Source: Vicinamibacteria bacterium (GTDB lineage Bacteria; Acidobacteriota; Vicinamibacteria; Vicinamibacterales; UBA8438). From it: DNA of 57,304 bases. The notes under the pieces were generated by a model. It had not been told where the DNA came from and made no database searches. It saw only the letters and a list, made by a program, of their open reading frames with translations. The stretch is from assembly GCA_022820675.1 (NCBI GenBank), contig JAJEFC010000289.1:1-57304 (forward strand), written 5' to 3'. Every line of letters begins with the position of its first letter. The first letter of the stretch is position 1. The translations under genes and the position numbers were made by a program. Below are positions 31,531-41,424 of this stretch, piece after piece.

Positions 31531-31604
31531 GCGCCCGCACCGGCTACCCGCACATCGTCAATGCCGTGCAGAACGCGGCCGCGCGGAGGTCGTCGTGAGC
31601 GCCG
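31469..31604 (+). repeat. 68-bp tandem duplication across the coxS 3-prime end
   Basis: Copy 1 is 31469-31536 and copy 2 is 31537-31604, with few mismatches. Each carries the last coxS codons ([20 protein letters not shown]), the ribosome binding site GGAGG and the start of the next gene. Because 68 is not a multiple of three, copy 2 is read as a separate frame begun by ATGA. Confidence 0.9.
31527..31598 (+). CDS. duplication-derived 23-aa micro-ORF between coxS and coxL
   Basis: ATG 31527 overlaps the coxS stop (ATGA), and its own TGA overlaps the coxL GTG (GTGA). The peptide [20 protein letters not shown] plus RSS is a copy of the CoxS C-terminal helix. It keeps ribosomes in register through the duplicated region, so coupling to coxL is preserved. 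Translation is likely; a function for the peptide is not. Confidence 0.6.
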   Translation: MSARTGYPHIVNAVQNAAARRSS

Positions 31605-33957
31605 CCCCGGTCCTGCCGAAGCTCGTGGGCCAGCGCGTCAAGCGGCGCGAGGACCCGCGGCTCGTCCAGGGGCACGGCACCTACGTCGACGACGTGAAGA
31701 TCTTCGGCCTGCGGCACGCCGCCTTCAAGCGCAGCGACGTCGCCCACGGCCGCATCCGCTCGATCGACACGAGCGCGGCCGAGGCCATGGACGGGGTCGA
31801 GGCGGTGTACACCGGCGCGCAGATCGCCGAGTTCCTCGACCCCATGCCCATCGGCACCCCGTTCCCCTCGCCCGAGCACCGCGCCGTCGCCACCGAGGTG
31901 GTGCGCTACGTCGGCGAGCCGGTGGCGGTGGTGGTGGCCGCGGACCGCTACACGGCCCGCGACGCCGCCGACGCCATCGTCGTCGACTACGACGCCCGGC
32001 CCGCCGTCGTCGACCCCGAGGTGGCGATGACCGGCCACCCGACGGTGATCCACGCCGACTTCGACAACAACCTCGCGGTGCCCCTGGTGCCGAGCGGCAC
32101 CGGCGTCTCGCCCGACGGCAAGACGGTGGACGACAGCGCCGTCGACAAGGCGTTCGCCGACGCCGACGTCGTGGTGTCGCAGCGCATGGTGAACCAGCGC
32201 CTCGCCCCCACCGCGATGGAGCCGCGGGGCGTCGTCGCCCACTACGAGCGGGGCAAGGACACGATGACCGTCTGGTCGTCGACCCAGAACCCCCACATCC
32301 TCCGCACGTTCATCGCCCTGCTCAACGGGATGGGCGAGGACCAGGTGCGGGCCATCGCGCACGAGGTAGGGGGCGGGTTCGGGGCCAAGATCAACATCTA
32401 CGGCGAAGAGTACGTCGTGGCGTCGCTGTCGAAACGGCTCGGCGCGCCCCTCAAGTGGATCGAGGACCGCTCCGAGGCGTTCCTCGCCACCATCCACGGG
32501 CGCGACATCATCGGCTACGTCGACATCGCCGCGACCCGCGACGGCAAGGTGCTGGGGCTCAAGCTGCGGCTCATCGCCGACGTCGGCGCCTACAACATGC
32601 TGCTGACGGCGGCCATCCCCACCCTGACGATGCTGATGGCCAACGCCACCTACGACATTCCCGCCATCCGCACCACCCTCAGCGAGGTGTTCACCAACAA
32701 GACCCCGACCGACGCCTACCGCGGCGCCGGGCGGCCCGAGGCCACCTACTTCGTCGAGCGGGGCATGGACATGCTGGCCCGGCGGCTCGACATGGACCCG
32801 GCCGAGCTGCGGCGCCGGAACTTCATCCCCGCCGACCGGTTCCCCTACAAGACCCAGATGGGCGCCGTCTACGACTCGGGCGACTACGCGAAGGCGCTCG
32901 ACCGGGCCCTCGAGAACGCGGGGTGGCAGGAGATGCAGCGCGAGCGCGACGCCGCGCGGGCCGAGGGAAGGCTGGTGGGCCTGGGCCTCGCGATGTACGT
33001 GGAGGTGTGCGGCCTCGGGCCGTCCGCGTCGCTGCCCACCGGCGGGTGGGAGCACTCGCAGGTCACCGTCGAGCGCGACGGCCGCATCAGCGCCACCACC
33101 GGCGCCTCGCCCCACGGGCAGGGCAACGAGACCACGTTCGCGCAGATGCTCGCCGACCAGTTCGGGGTGCCGTTCGACCACGTCCGCATCCACCACGGCG
33201 ACACCGGCGTCGTGAAGCAGGGCATCGGCACGTTCGGCAGCCGGTCGCAGGCGGTGGGCGGGACGGCGCTGCACCTGGCCGGGGCCAAGGTCCGGGAGAA
33301 GATGGCGAAGTTCGCGGCCGCCCTGCTCGAGGCCCACGAGGAGGACCTCGTGTTCGAGGACGGGCGCATCTCGGTGCAGGGCTCGCCCGACACCGGCAAG
33401 ACGTTCGCCGAGGTCGCCGCCTACGCCTACGTCCCCGTGCCGCTGCCGGCCGGGCTCTCCCCCGGGCTGAGCGAGGAGGCGTTCTTCGAGCCGGCCAACA
33501 ACACCTACCCGTTCGGCTGCCACATCTCGATGGTGGAGATCGACCGCGACACCGGGGAACTGGCGCTATTGCGGCTGGTCGCCGTGGACGACGCGGGCAA
33601 CCTGATCAACCCGCTGATCGTCGAGGGCCAGATTCACGGCGGCCTCGCCCAGGGCATCGGCCAGGCCATGATCGAGGAGGTCCGCTACGGCGGCGACGGC
33701 CAGCCGCTGACCGGCTCGTTCATGGACTATGCCATTCCCCGCGCGGCCGACCTGCCGCGGTTCGAGCTCGACGCCACCGTCACCCCCACGCCCGTCAACC
33801 CGCTCGGCGCCAAGGGCGTCGGCGAGGCGGGGACCCTGGGGTCGACCCCCTGCATCGTGTCGGCCGCGGTCGACGCGCTCAGCGGGTTCGGCGTCACCCA
33901 CGTCGACATGATGCTGCGGCCCGAGAAGCTGTGGCAGATCATCCACGGAGGCCAGGC

Positions 33958-33961
<4 letters not shown>
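31595..33961 (+). CDS. coxL: molybdopterin-binding large subunit, form II CoxL type
   Basis: 788 aa from GTG 31595. Typical xanthine oxidase-family elements are GQRVKRREDPRLVQGHGTYVDD, AHEVGGGFGAK, the active-site loop DAYRGAGRPEA (Ala374-Arg380) and NPLGAKGVGEAGT. The loop AYRGAGR marks form II; true CO dehydrogenase (form I) has AYxCSFR with a Cys that binds copper. The substrate is therefore probably an aldehyde or N-heterocycle rather than CO, although slow CO oxidation has been reported for some form II enzymes. Gene order is S-L-M. The stop overlaps coxM as GTGA. Confidence 0.95.
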
Positions 33962-34812
<851 letters not shown>

Positions 34813-34998
34813 CCCGGAGAGCCGCGGCGATCCCGTCCTCCATCCAGGCGGGATACGTCATGGAGCTGCGAACGGCAGTGTTGGCGGTGGAGTGACGAGC
34901 ATGCGGCGGCGGGACGCCCGCTTGACGAGGTGAAACAGTCGTGACCCAAGGTCCGCCCCCGAACCCGGCGGCACGGGCGCGGCAGGCGAGCAACCGAA

Positions 34999-36072
34999 CT
35001 ACCGCGTAGCGCGCGGGCCCGGAAGACGGGCCAACAGCTCGGCGCCCGAGGCGCAGAGGACGATCCAGTCGGCCGCCGCCGCGAGCACCGCGGGATCGTC
35101 GATGTCGGCGAGGCGTGCAGCCAGCCGTTCCGCCGTCGCGGCATCGAACCGCAACGCCGCCTGACGACACAGCAACGCCCGCTGCTCCGCGTGACCTTCC
35201 GCACGTCCCTCCGCGTGGCCTTCCACGCGCCCCTCGGCGTGGCTCTTCGTACGCAACCCGCGAAGGAACGGGGAAACCTCGCCGCCAGCGTCCTCGCGAT
35301 CGCGCAACGCCCGGCCGACCCGGTCGAGCACCGTCATCGTCTCCATCGACAACGCCGGCTCGTTCATGGCGCGGTGGATCTCGGCCGCCGTCCAGCCTGG
35401 AAAGGCGCGGCTCGCCGGCGACTCCTGGTAGCCGTCAGGCCCGGAAAGGTGAATGGTCAGGCCCGGGACCCGGTTCGACGCGCGGCCCGGCGCTCGCCGG
35501 TCCGGCACCTCGACCCACACCTCGGGCAATCCCCAGGCTTCGTACACGGCGAGCTTTCCGCGCCGCACGTCGGTCGTATGGTCGACCTCCACCACGACGT
35601 CGGGCAGGGCGTCCTCACCCACGATTATGGCCTCGCCGGTGGGAGCATCCGGACCCGGGTGCAGGTACAAGGCCTGATCCGCCTGCATGATGCGCCGCCG
35701 CTCGCCGCGCTCGTCAAGCACCAGCAGATCGGCCGTGCCGTACGTCTCGATGGGCGCACCCCGCGTCACGGCGATGAGCGCTGCCATCTGCGCCAGGCGC
35801 TGCGACGGCCGCTCGTGCCAGGGACTGGTGGGCTCGCACACCATCGCCGTCTCGGTGGCGGCGTCCCAGCACTCGATGCGGCCGTCGTAATCCGCGATCC
35901 TGTCGCGGGCGATGTGCACGGCGCGGCAACCGGGAAACGTCGTGGCGTCCATCTTCAGCCGCTCGCCGTAGCCCGCCCTCGCCGCCCGCGCGGCAGCCGC
36001 GTCTCGGGGCGGCTCGTCGCCGGAACGCCGGGGCGCTCGCGGCGGGTGGGGTGCGGTTGCGGAAACCGACAT
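34999..36072 (-). CDS. Uma2-family (DUF820) nuclease with DUF4351-like tail
   Basis: 357 aa from ATG 36072 (GGAGA upstream; the earlier frame is Arg-rich). The Uma2 PD-(D/E)XK core is seen in HERPSQRLAQMAALIAV, DALPDVVVEVDHTTDVRRGKL and YEAWGLPEVWVEVPD. A charged repeat (EGRVEGHAEGRAEGHAEQR) then joins the C-terminal module RALLCRQAALRFDA ... ADWIVLCASGAELLARL. The same module closes the Rpn protein at 29596-30621 and the Uma2 paralogue at 49843-51021, to which this protein is similar over its full length. Uma2 proteins are abundant in cyanobacteria and Acidobacteriota; activity on DNA is presumed. Confidence 0.88.
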   Translation of the reverse strand: MSVSATAPHPPRAPRRSGDEPPRDAAAARAARAGYGERLKMDATTFPGCRAVHIARDRIADYDGRIECWDAATETAMVCEPTSPWHERPSQRLAQMAALIAVTRGAPIETYGTADLLVLDERGERRRIMQADQALYLHPGPDAPTGEAIIVGEDALPDVVVEVDHTTDVRRGKLAVYEAWGLPEVWVEVPDRRAPGRASNRVPGLTIHLSGPDGYQESPASRAFPGWTAAEIHRAMNEPALSMETMTVLDRVGRALRDREDAGGEVSPFLRGLRTKSHAEGRVEGHAEGRAEGHAEQRALLCRQAALRFDAATAERLAARLADIDDPAVLAAAADWIVLCASGAELLARLPGPRATR

Positions 36073-36129
36073 GCCGTGTCTCTCCGGCTCTTGACGACGC
36101 GCCGGCGGTGCGCGAAGCCTCTCGTCGAC

Positions 36130-36135
36130 ATCATA
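36130..36135 (-). promoter_or_regulatory. candidate -10 for the Uma2 gene
   Basis: The minus strand reads TATGAT about 58 bases ahead of the Uma2 ATG, overlapping the end of the nuclease remnant. No -35 is evident. Confidence 0.3.
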
Positions 36136-36450
36136 ACCGAGCGGCACCTGGCCGGCCGGCCCTCAGTCTTGTCCACTTCCGCACCGCCTCCCCCTGCGGC
36201 CAGAAGACCAGCAGGTCCATGCGCCGGCGGCCCAGGCCGTACTCCCGCTCGATGCGGCCGCCGCCGTTCACGATGCGCTGCAGGAACGCCTGCAGCAGCA
36301 ACTGCGGACCGGCCTCCCGGTACGTGAACCGCTCCACCCGGTGCTCGGAGTGCTCCCGGAAGAACGTCTGGAAGGCGCCGAGCAGCTTGCCCAGATTCAG
36401 CCCGCCGCCGGCCGGCCCGCCGATGGGAGGCGTCGGCAGCCGAACGACAA
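36131..36450 (-). pseudogene. C-terminal PD-(D/E)XK remnant of an AAA-ATPase-like protein
   Basis: The frame reads GLNLGKLLGAFQTFFREHSE, ERFTYREAGPQLLLQAFLQR, IVNGGGRIEREYGLGRRRMD and LLVFWPQGEAVRKW. This is the conserved nuclease end of stand-alone ATPases of the DUF1703-like group. The expected continuation (an ECK-type motif) is missing after RKW, and the ATPase half is absent. It is a fragment broken at both ends, next to a Uma2 gene. Confidence 0.75.
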
Positions 36451-36582
36451 CCCACGGGTTGAGAAGACAGAGCGCGCGACCGCCCTGCCGGAGTCTGCGC
36501 CGTACAACGACGCGGACTCCGGCAGGGTCGCGGTTGGACGTCCAGCGAATCGCCGGGGACGATGGGCGGGCCGGCTGACCGA

Positions 36583-37305
36583 CTAGCCCGGCAACGGCGG
36601 CATCCGCGGCCCCGGGGTGCTGAAGGTCATCTCCGTGATCGCCTTCACGCTCCGGTTGCCGTAGCGGAACGGCACGACCAGCCTCAGCGGCGCGCCGTGG
36701 CGCGGGGGGATCGGCTCGTCGTTCATCATCCACGCCAGCATCACCTGCGGGTGCCGCAGGGTCGTCATCGGCTCGTCCGCGTAGAAGCGGTCCGACCCCA
36801 CGAAGCGGCAGTAGTGCACGCCGGGGATGACCCCGAGCATGTCCGCGAAGTCGCTGAAGCGGACGCCGGTCCACTTGACGATGCCGCGCGGGTTCGGGGC
36901 GCCGCACTGCAGCAGGTACGTGCCGGAGACCACCGGCAACTGCTCCAGGTCCGAGAACCGCAGCGTGCCCGAGAGCCGCGCCATGCCGCGGGTGTCGACC
37001 CGGATCGCCATGCGCCGGTAATCGAACTCGATCTGCGGGGTCTGCCGCCCCTGGGTGCGCCACATCAACGGATCGGTGATGGGGCCGGCCGCGCTCTCGG
37101 GATGCTCGGGGGCCGACCCGTCCGGCTCGAGCGGCAGCGGCGCGGGGAAGCCCTCGCGCAGCGGGCGCTCCACGAGCGAATCGGGCCAGTCGTCCTGGCC
37201 CTGCGCCTGCAGGGCCGCCGCATGCTCGGGCCGCAGGACGCCGAGCGAGAGGCCCGCGAGGGTGGAGCCGGACAGCGATATCGCCTTGCGTCGGGAGAGG
37301 GTCAT
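36583..37305 (-). CDS. SUOX-like molybdopterin-dependent oxidoreductase, Tat-exported
   Basis: 240 aa. The N terminus SRRKAISLSGSTLAGLSLGVL is a Tat-type signal. The sulfite-oxidase-type fold is shown by GTYLLQCGAPNPRGIVKWTGVRF, where Cys (about residue 134) would ligate molybdenum, then YADEPMTTLRHPQVMLAWMM and HGAPLRLVVPFRYGNRSVK. The protein resembles MsrP (YedY) and SoxC-type catalytic subunits. No heme partner or dimerisation domain is encoded beside it. It is likely periplasmic; candidate roles are repair of oxidised methionine or sulfite oxidation. The gene stands alone. Confidence 0.85.
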   Translation of the reverse strand: MTLSRRKAISLSGSTLAGLSLGVLRPEHAAALQAQGQDDWPDSLVERPLREGFPAPLPLEPDGSAPEHPESAAGPITDPLMWRTQGRQTPQIEFDYRRMAIRVDTRGMARLSGTLRFSDLEQLPVVSGTYLLQCGAPNPRGIVKWTGVRFSDFADMLGVIPGVHYCRFVGSDRFYADEPMTTLRHPQVMLAWMMNDEPIPPRHGAPLRLVVPFRYGNRSVKAITEMTFSTPGPRMPPLPG

Positions 37306-37493
37306 CGGTGCACCTCCGAAGGTTGGGGTACCGGGCTCCCCGAGATTCTACCCCGTTCCCGTCCCGAGCGGCGGCACGCCCGCGCACGGTTCGCGCCCCG
37401 CCGCAGTCCGGATTCGCAACGCCGGACAATGATGAAGCGCATCACAATCACCGTCCAGTCCGACGTACCGCCCAAATATCACGCAGAATGGTC

Positions 37494-37499
37494 TATCGT
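37494..37499 (+). promoter_or_regulatory. candidate -10 for the bactofilin gene
   Basis: TATCGT lies 20 bases before ATG 37520; transcription would start near 37506, leaving a short leader that holds GGAG 8 bases from the ATG. Confidence 0.35.
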
Positions 37500-37519
37500 T
37501 ACCGCATGGAGACGCAGGC

Positions 37520-38002
37520 ATGTGGAAGCAGGAAGAGCCAACCCAGTCGGTGACCCCTCAGGTCGAGAGCACGGCCAGCTCATCCCGCCGTGGGCGAAGC
37601 AGCGCGAACCGGAACGTGGTGGTCGGCAAGTCGGTCGTCGTCAAGGGCGAGCTCCACGGCGACGAGGACGTGACGATCGAGGGGCAGGTCGAGGGCACGA
37701 TCACGCTGAAGCAGCATGTTCTGACGATCGGCAGCCACGGACGTATACAGGCGAACGTGCTCGCCAAGTCGGTCGTCGTCATGGGTGAGGTGATGGGGGA
37801 CATCGAGGCGATCGAGAAGGTCTCGATCAGCGCCGAAGGCAAGGTCGAAGGCGACATCAGGGCTCCCCGCGTCTCCATTGCCGAAGGAGCCAGGTTCCGC
37901 GGCGGCATCGACATGCAGGGGCAGCAGGCCCGCGGCACCGTCGACGAGCCGAGGCCGCGGCCCGAGCCCCGCCGCCCCGCGCCGGCCTCGAAGGCCAACT
38001 GA
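37520..38002 (+). CDS. bactofilin (polymer-forming cytoskeletal protein)
   Basis: 160 aa. A disordered N terminus (about 30 residues) precedes the bactofilin right-handed beta-helix of short repeated strands: VVVGKSVVVKGELHGDEDVT, EGQVEGTITLKQHVLTIGSH, IQANVLAKSVVVMGEVMGDI and AEGKVEGDIRAPRVSIAEGA. A Pro/Arg-rich tail ends the protein. Bactofilins polymerise without nucleotide and organise cell-wall or polarity functions near the inner membrane. No peptidase or other partner is adjacent. The gene converges with the FkbM methyltransferase gene. Confidence 0.93.
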   Translation: MWKQEEPTQSVTPQVESTASSSRRGRSSANRNVVVGKSVVVKGELHGDEDVTIEGQVEGTITLKQHVLTIGSHGRIQANVLAKSVVVMGEVMGDIEAIEKVSISAEGKVEGDIRAPRVSIAEGARFRGGIDMQGQQARGTVDEPRPRPEPRRPAPASKAN

Positions 38003-38160
38003 CGTCGGGCGGCGGCGCGGCCGGCGCGGGCGATCGCTTCACCGGCGGCGGCTTCCCAGCGTCCGCTGCCCGTCGACAACTGTCACGGCGCCTCCGAGCC
38101 GGCGAGGCGGTTCAGTCATCGAGAGAATCGAGGCAGGCCGTGCCCGCGCCCAGGTGCAAG

Positions 38161-38898
38161 CTACGCCCGCTCAGCCAGCCGTTCCGCCGCCTCGCGTCGG
38201 GCGAACAGCACGTCGGCCAGCATCGGAGTGCCGTGGCGGCAACCGAGGCGGACGTTGCCGCGGTAGACGTAGCCGAGGTCGCGGAGGGCGCCGGCGATGT
38301 CCTCGAACGTCGGTGCGCCGTCTCCGGCCGGGTTGGGGTAGAACGCCGCCTCGACGATGATCGCGGCGGCGCGGCCGAGCGTCTCCTCCCCGCCGCGGAT
38401 GACCTCGAGGTCGAGCCCCTCGGTGTCGAGCTTGACGAGCACGTCCGGCGCGAGGCTCAGCTCTCCCGCCAGTCGGTCCAGGGTCTCGACCCGCACGGGT
38501 ACCGGCTCGTACAGGGCCTCCTCGCCGGGCGCCGGCGACGCCAGCGTCGACAGGATGTCGCTCTGCCGGTGCACGTACAGCGGCTGCTCTGACGGCACGC
38601 GGCCCAACGCCAGCTCGAATACCTCGACGGCGCCGCCCTGGGTCTCCGCCCACTGCTCGAGCCTGCGGCACAGCCGGGGAATCGGCTCGACGCAGCAGAC
38701 CCGCGCCTTGGGAAAGAGCCGCCGGAAGCGGCGCGCGGCCCGGCCCTTGTTGGCCCCGACGTCGATGACGGTGCGGACCTCGAGGTTGGTGAGGCCGAGC
38801 AGCTTCTGCCGCTGCTCGATGTAGTCGGCGAGGTTCTTCAGGCCGAGCCCCTTGTGGAGAAACCGGAAGAACGCGCGCGACCCGAAGCTCGCTGGCAT
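38161..38898 (-). CDS. FkbM-family methyltransferase
   Basis: 245 aa, Rossmann-fold methyltransferase. The SAM-binding motif I is VIDVGANKGRAARRF near residue 43, motif II CVEPIP near residue 70, then LVKLDTEGLDLEVIRGGEET, the FkbM hallmark (KxDxEGxE-like). The C-terminal end is LADVLFARR. These enzymes O-methylate sugars or polyketides and often sit in surface polysaccharide clusters; here no glycosyltransferase is present, so the substrate is unknown. No signal peptide is seen. Confidence 0.9.
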   Translation of the reverse strand: MPASFGSRAFFRFLHKGLGLKNLADYIEQRQKLLGLTNLEVRTVIDVGANKGRAARRFRRLFPKARVCCVEPIPRLCRRLEQWAETQGGAVEVFELALGRVPSEQPLYVHRQSDILSTLASPAPGEEALYEPVPVRVETLDRLAGELSLAPDVLVKLDTEGLDLEVIRGGEETLGRAAAIIVEAAFYPNPAGDGAPTFEDIAGALRDLGYVYRGNVRLGCRHGTPMLADVLFARREAAERLAERA

Positions 38899-39434
38899 CG
38901 ACGGCGATCATAGTCCGGTCGGAACGCACAGCCCGTCGTCGCCCGATCCCCGGGCATGGCGACCGCTTCGCCCCCGGGCCCAGGCCCACGCCCTCGGGTT
39001 TCGCGGGCGGGCTCGGCCGCCGACCGCGGGATGGTGCTGCCGACTCCCGAAGGTGAGGGGGGCCGGGTCGCCGCCGAGGCCCGGCCCCGTGTCCCGCCCA
39101 ACCCGGTTCGACCGGAAGATCTGGCACGGCCCCGCCGGGCGCGCCGCGCCGGCACCGTGCACGTCGGATTAGTTGGAGAGCCTCAGGCTGCCTTGGCGGC
39201 TCTTCGTTCCCGGAAGTCCTCGAAGCAGCGGCGGATCCGGCCGTGCCGCACGATGTCGGCGTCGGCCTCTCCGTGGTCCGGCCCATGCCGGTCCCCCAAC
39301 GATGCCGACGTGCACCCGCGCCGGCAATCAGCCTTGGGGGTGCCGCGAACGCGTGGTATCTTGACCGGCTGGGACCGCACCCGCGGACCGCGGGCAGCGC
39401 CCGCTCGACCGACCACCGACACCGGGAGACCGAC
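38899..39434. other. 536-base space upstream of the PQQ dehydrogenase
   Basis: Frames here are Pro/Arg-rich and unlike proteins. A short minus-strand tail at 39183-39260 (VRHGRIRRCFEDFRERRAAK) looks protein-like but has no start and no family that I know. GGGAG precedes the downstream ATG. Confidence 0.4.
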
Positions 39435-41069
39435 ATGCAACGGCTTGCCACCGCCATCGCCCTGCTCGCCTTCGCCGCCACCGCGTCCGCCCAGCCCGCC
39501 GACGACGCGGCGGGCGCGTCGCCGTCCTTCTCGCCCGTCACCTGGGAGCGCCTGCTGAACGCGGCCGACGAGCCCGAGAACTGGCTGATGTACTCGGGCA
39601 CCCTCGACGCCCAGCGCTACAGCCGGCTCGACCAGGTGCACAACCGCAACGTCGGCGGGCTCGAGCTGAAGTGGGCCTACCAGATCCCGCAGCTCGACCG
39701 GGCCGAGACGTCGCCGCTGGTGGTCGACGGGGTGATGTTCATCACCGAGGCGCCGAGCAACGTCGTCGCCGTCGACGCCGCCACCGGGCGGCAATACTGG
39801 CGCTACGACCACCCGCTGCCCGACGACCTGCGCATCTGCTGCGGGCGGAACAACCGCGGGGTGGCCATTCTCGGCGACACGCTCTACATGAGCACCCTCG
39901 ACGCCCACCTCGTGGCCATCGACGCGCGCACCGGCAACCTGGTGTGGGACCGGGAGGTCGCCGACCACCGCTCGGGCTACAGCAAGACGGCCGCGCCGCT
40001 CGTCGTCAAGGACCAGGTGGTGACGGGCATCGCCGGCGGCGAGTACGGCATCCGCGGCTTCGTCGACGCCTACGACGCCGCCACCGGCGACCTCACGTGG
40101 CGCGCGTGGACCATTCCCGGCCCCGACCACCCCGACAACCAGACGTGGGCCGGCGAGTCGTGGCGCACCGGCGGCTCGGCGAGCTGGATCACCGGCGCCT
40201 ACGACCCCGACCTCGACCTCGTCTACTGTGGCACCGGCAACCCGGGACCGGACTGGAACGGGGACGTGCGGCTCGGCGACAACCTCTACTCGGACTCGGT
40301 GCTCGCCATCGACCACGAGACCGGCGGCCTCGAGTGGTACTTCCAGTTCACGCCCCACGACGTGCACGACTGGGACGCCATCCAGGTGCCGATTCTCGCC
40401 GACCTGACCTGGGACGGCGAGGAGCGCAAGGTCATGATGTGGGCAAACCGCAACGCCTTCTTCTATCCGCTCGACCGCGAGACCGGCGAGTTCCTCCTCG
40501 GGACGCCGTACGCCGAGCAGACCTGGGCGGTGGGCCTCGACTCGAACGGCCGGCCCATCCGGGTGCCCGACACCTCGCCCACGCCCGAGGGCACCCTCGT
40601 CTCGCCGCCGGTCGTCGGGGGCACCAACTGGTTCTCGCCCGCCTTCAGCCCCCGAACCGAGCTCTTCTACGTACAGGCCTACGACGGCGAGGACATCTAC
40701 TACAAGCGCGACGAGGAGTACGTCGAGGGCGATCAGTTCACCGGCGGCGGCTTCCAGCGCCCCTTGCCGGTCGACAACTACCACAGCGCCATCCGCGCCA
40801 TCGACCCCCGGACCGGCGACGTCCGCTGGGAGTACGCCCTCCAGCCGCGCTCGACCGCCGGGGTGCTGGCGACGGCCGGCGACCTCGTGTTCAGCGGCAG
40901 CGTGGACGGCTACTTCTACGCCCTCGACGCATCCTCCGGCGACGAGCTCTGGCACGTCGCGGTCGGGGCCATGGTGCACGCCGCCCCCATGACCTACGCC
41001 GTCGACGGGCAGCAGTACGTGACCGTCGCCGCCGGCAACGTGGTGTTCACTTTCGGGCTCCCGGAGTAG
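39435..41069 (+). CDS. exported PQQ-dependent alcohol dehydrogenase (possibly lanthanide type)
   Basis: 544 aa from ATG 39435 (GGGAG upstream) with signal peptide MQRLATAIALLAFAATASA. An eight-bladed quinoprotein propeller is shown by repeated W motifs (NVGGLELKWAYQIP, DAATGRQYWRYDH, DARTGNLVWDREV, DPRTGDVRWEY, LDASSGDELWHV). The vicinal Cys135-Cys136 (LRICCGRNNRG) is the PQQ-contacting disulfide. The active-site stretch FTPHDVHDWDAI places Asp312 as base and Asp314 two residues on, the pattern linked to lanthanide binding in XoxF/ExaF enzymes. No cytochrome domain is fused and no cytochrome or PQQ synthesis gene is adjacent. The substrate is probably a primary alcohol or aldehyde. Confidence 0.88.
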   Translation: MQRLATAIALLAFAATASAQPADDAAGASPSFSPVTWERLLNAADEPENWLMYSGTLDAQRYSRLDQVHNRNVGGLELKWAYQIPQLDRAETSPLVVDGVMFITEAPSNVVAVDAATGRQYWRYDHPLPDDLRICCGRNNRGVAILGDTLYMSTLDAHLVAIDARTGNLVWDREVADHRSGYSKTAAPLVVKDQVVTGIAGGEYGIRGFVDAYDAATGDLTWRAWTIPGPDHPDNQTWAGESWRTGGSASWITGAYDPDLDLVYCGTGNPGPDWNGDVRLGDNLYSDSVLAIDHETGGLEWYFQFTPHDVHDWDAIQVPILADLTWDGEERKVMMWANRNAFFYPLDRETGEFLLGTPYAEQTWAVGLDSNGRPIRVPDTSPTPEGTLVSPPVVGGTNWFSPAFSPRTELFYVQAYDGEDIYYKRDEEYVEGDQFTGGGFQRPLPVDNYHSAIRAIDPRTGDVRWEYALQPRSTAGVLATAGDLVFSGSVDGYFYALDASSGDELWHVAVGAMVHAAPMTYAVDGQQYVTVAAGNVVFTFGLPE

Positions 41070-41150
41070 TCCGCGCGGCAGGACGACTCGGACGACCGGC
41101 GCTTGGAACGTAGCCGGCGTCCGCGCGGCAGGACGACTCGGACGACCGGC
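41069..41150 (+). repeat. two 32-bp direct repeats after the PQQ dehydrogenase
   Basis: The sequence GTCCGCGCGGCAGGACGACT and the following CGGACGACCGGC occur at 41069-41100 and again at 41119-41150 (period 50). The first copy begins at the stop codon. They lie directly upstream of the fpg-type repeats. Confidence 0.7.
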
Positions 41151-41181
41151 TGGCTTGGGGCGACGGGGCCAAAACCCGGCG

Positions 41182-41424
41182 GCGATGTGCGGGCGAGACT
41201 CGACAGTGTGGAGCTTGCCGGAGGTCGATAAGGGGGCGCATGCTCGCGGAAGCCGGCCGAACCCGCCGGCGATGTACGGGTGAGTACCAGTAGTGCCTGA
41301 GTTGCCGGAGGTCGAAAGAGGGCGCAGACTCGCGGAAGCCGGCCGAACCCGCCGGCGATGTACGGGTGCGTACCAATAGTGCCTGAGTTGCCGGAGGTCG
41401 AAAGAGGGCGCAGGCTCGCGGAGG
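41182..41424 (+). repeat. tandem copies of the fpg 5-prime end
   Basis: Units begin at 41182, 41269 and 41355 (periods 87 and 86). Each starts GCGATGT(A/G)CGGG and carries the fpg start region, TTGCCGGAGGTCGA, at 41215, 41302 and 41388. The third unit is the real gene start; unit 2 keeps the start codon and 16 matching codons; unit 1 is degenerate. Each unit ends with a GCCGGC...GCCGGC palindrome. Confidence 0.9.
41293..41379 (+). CDS. fpg-like 28-aa upstream ORF, coupled to fpg
   Basis: GTG 41293 begins a duplicate of the fpg N terminus (PELPEVERGRRLAEAG then RTRRRCTGAYQ) and stops with a TAG whose last G is the first base of the fpg GTG (TAGTG). It could be translated and feed ribosomes to fpg or reduce its expression. 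It is too short to be an enzyme. Confidence 0.45.
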   Translation: MPELPEVERGRRLAEAGRTRRRCTGAYQ

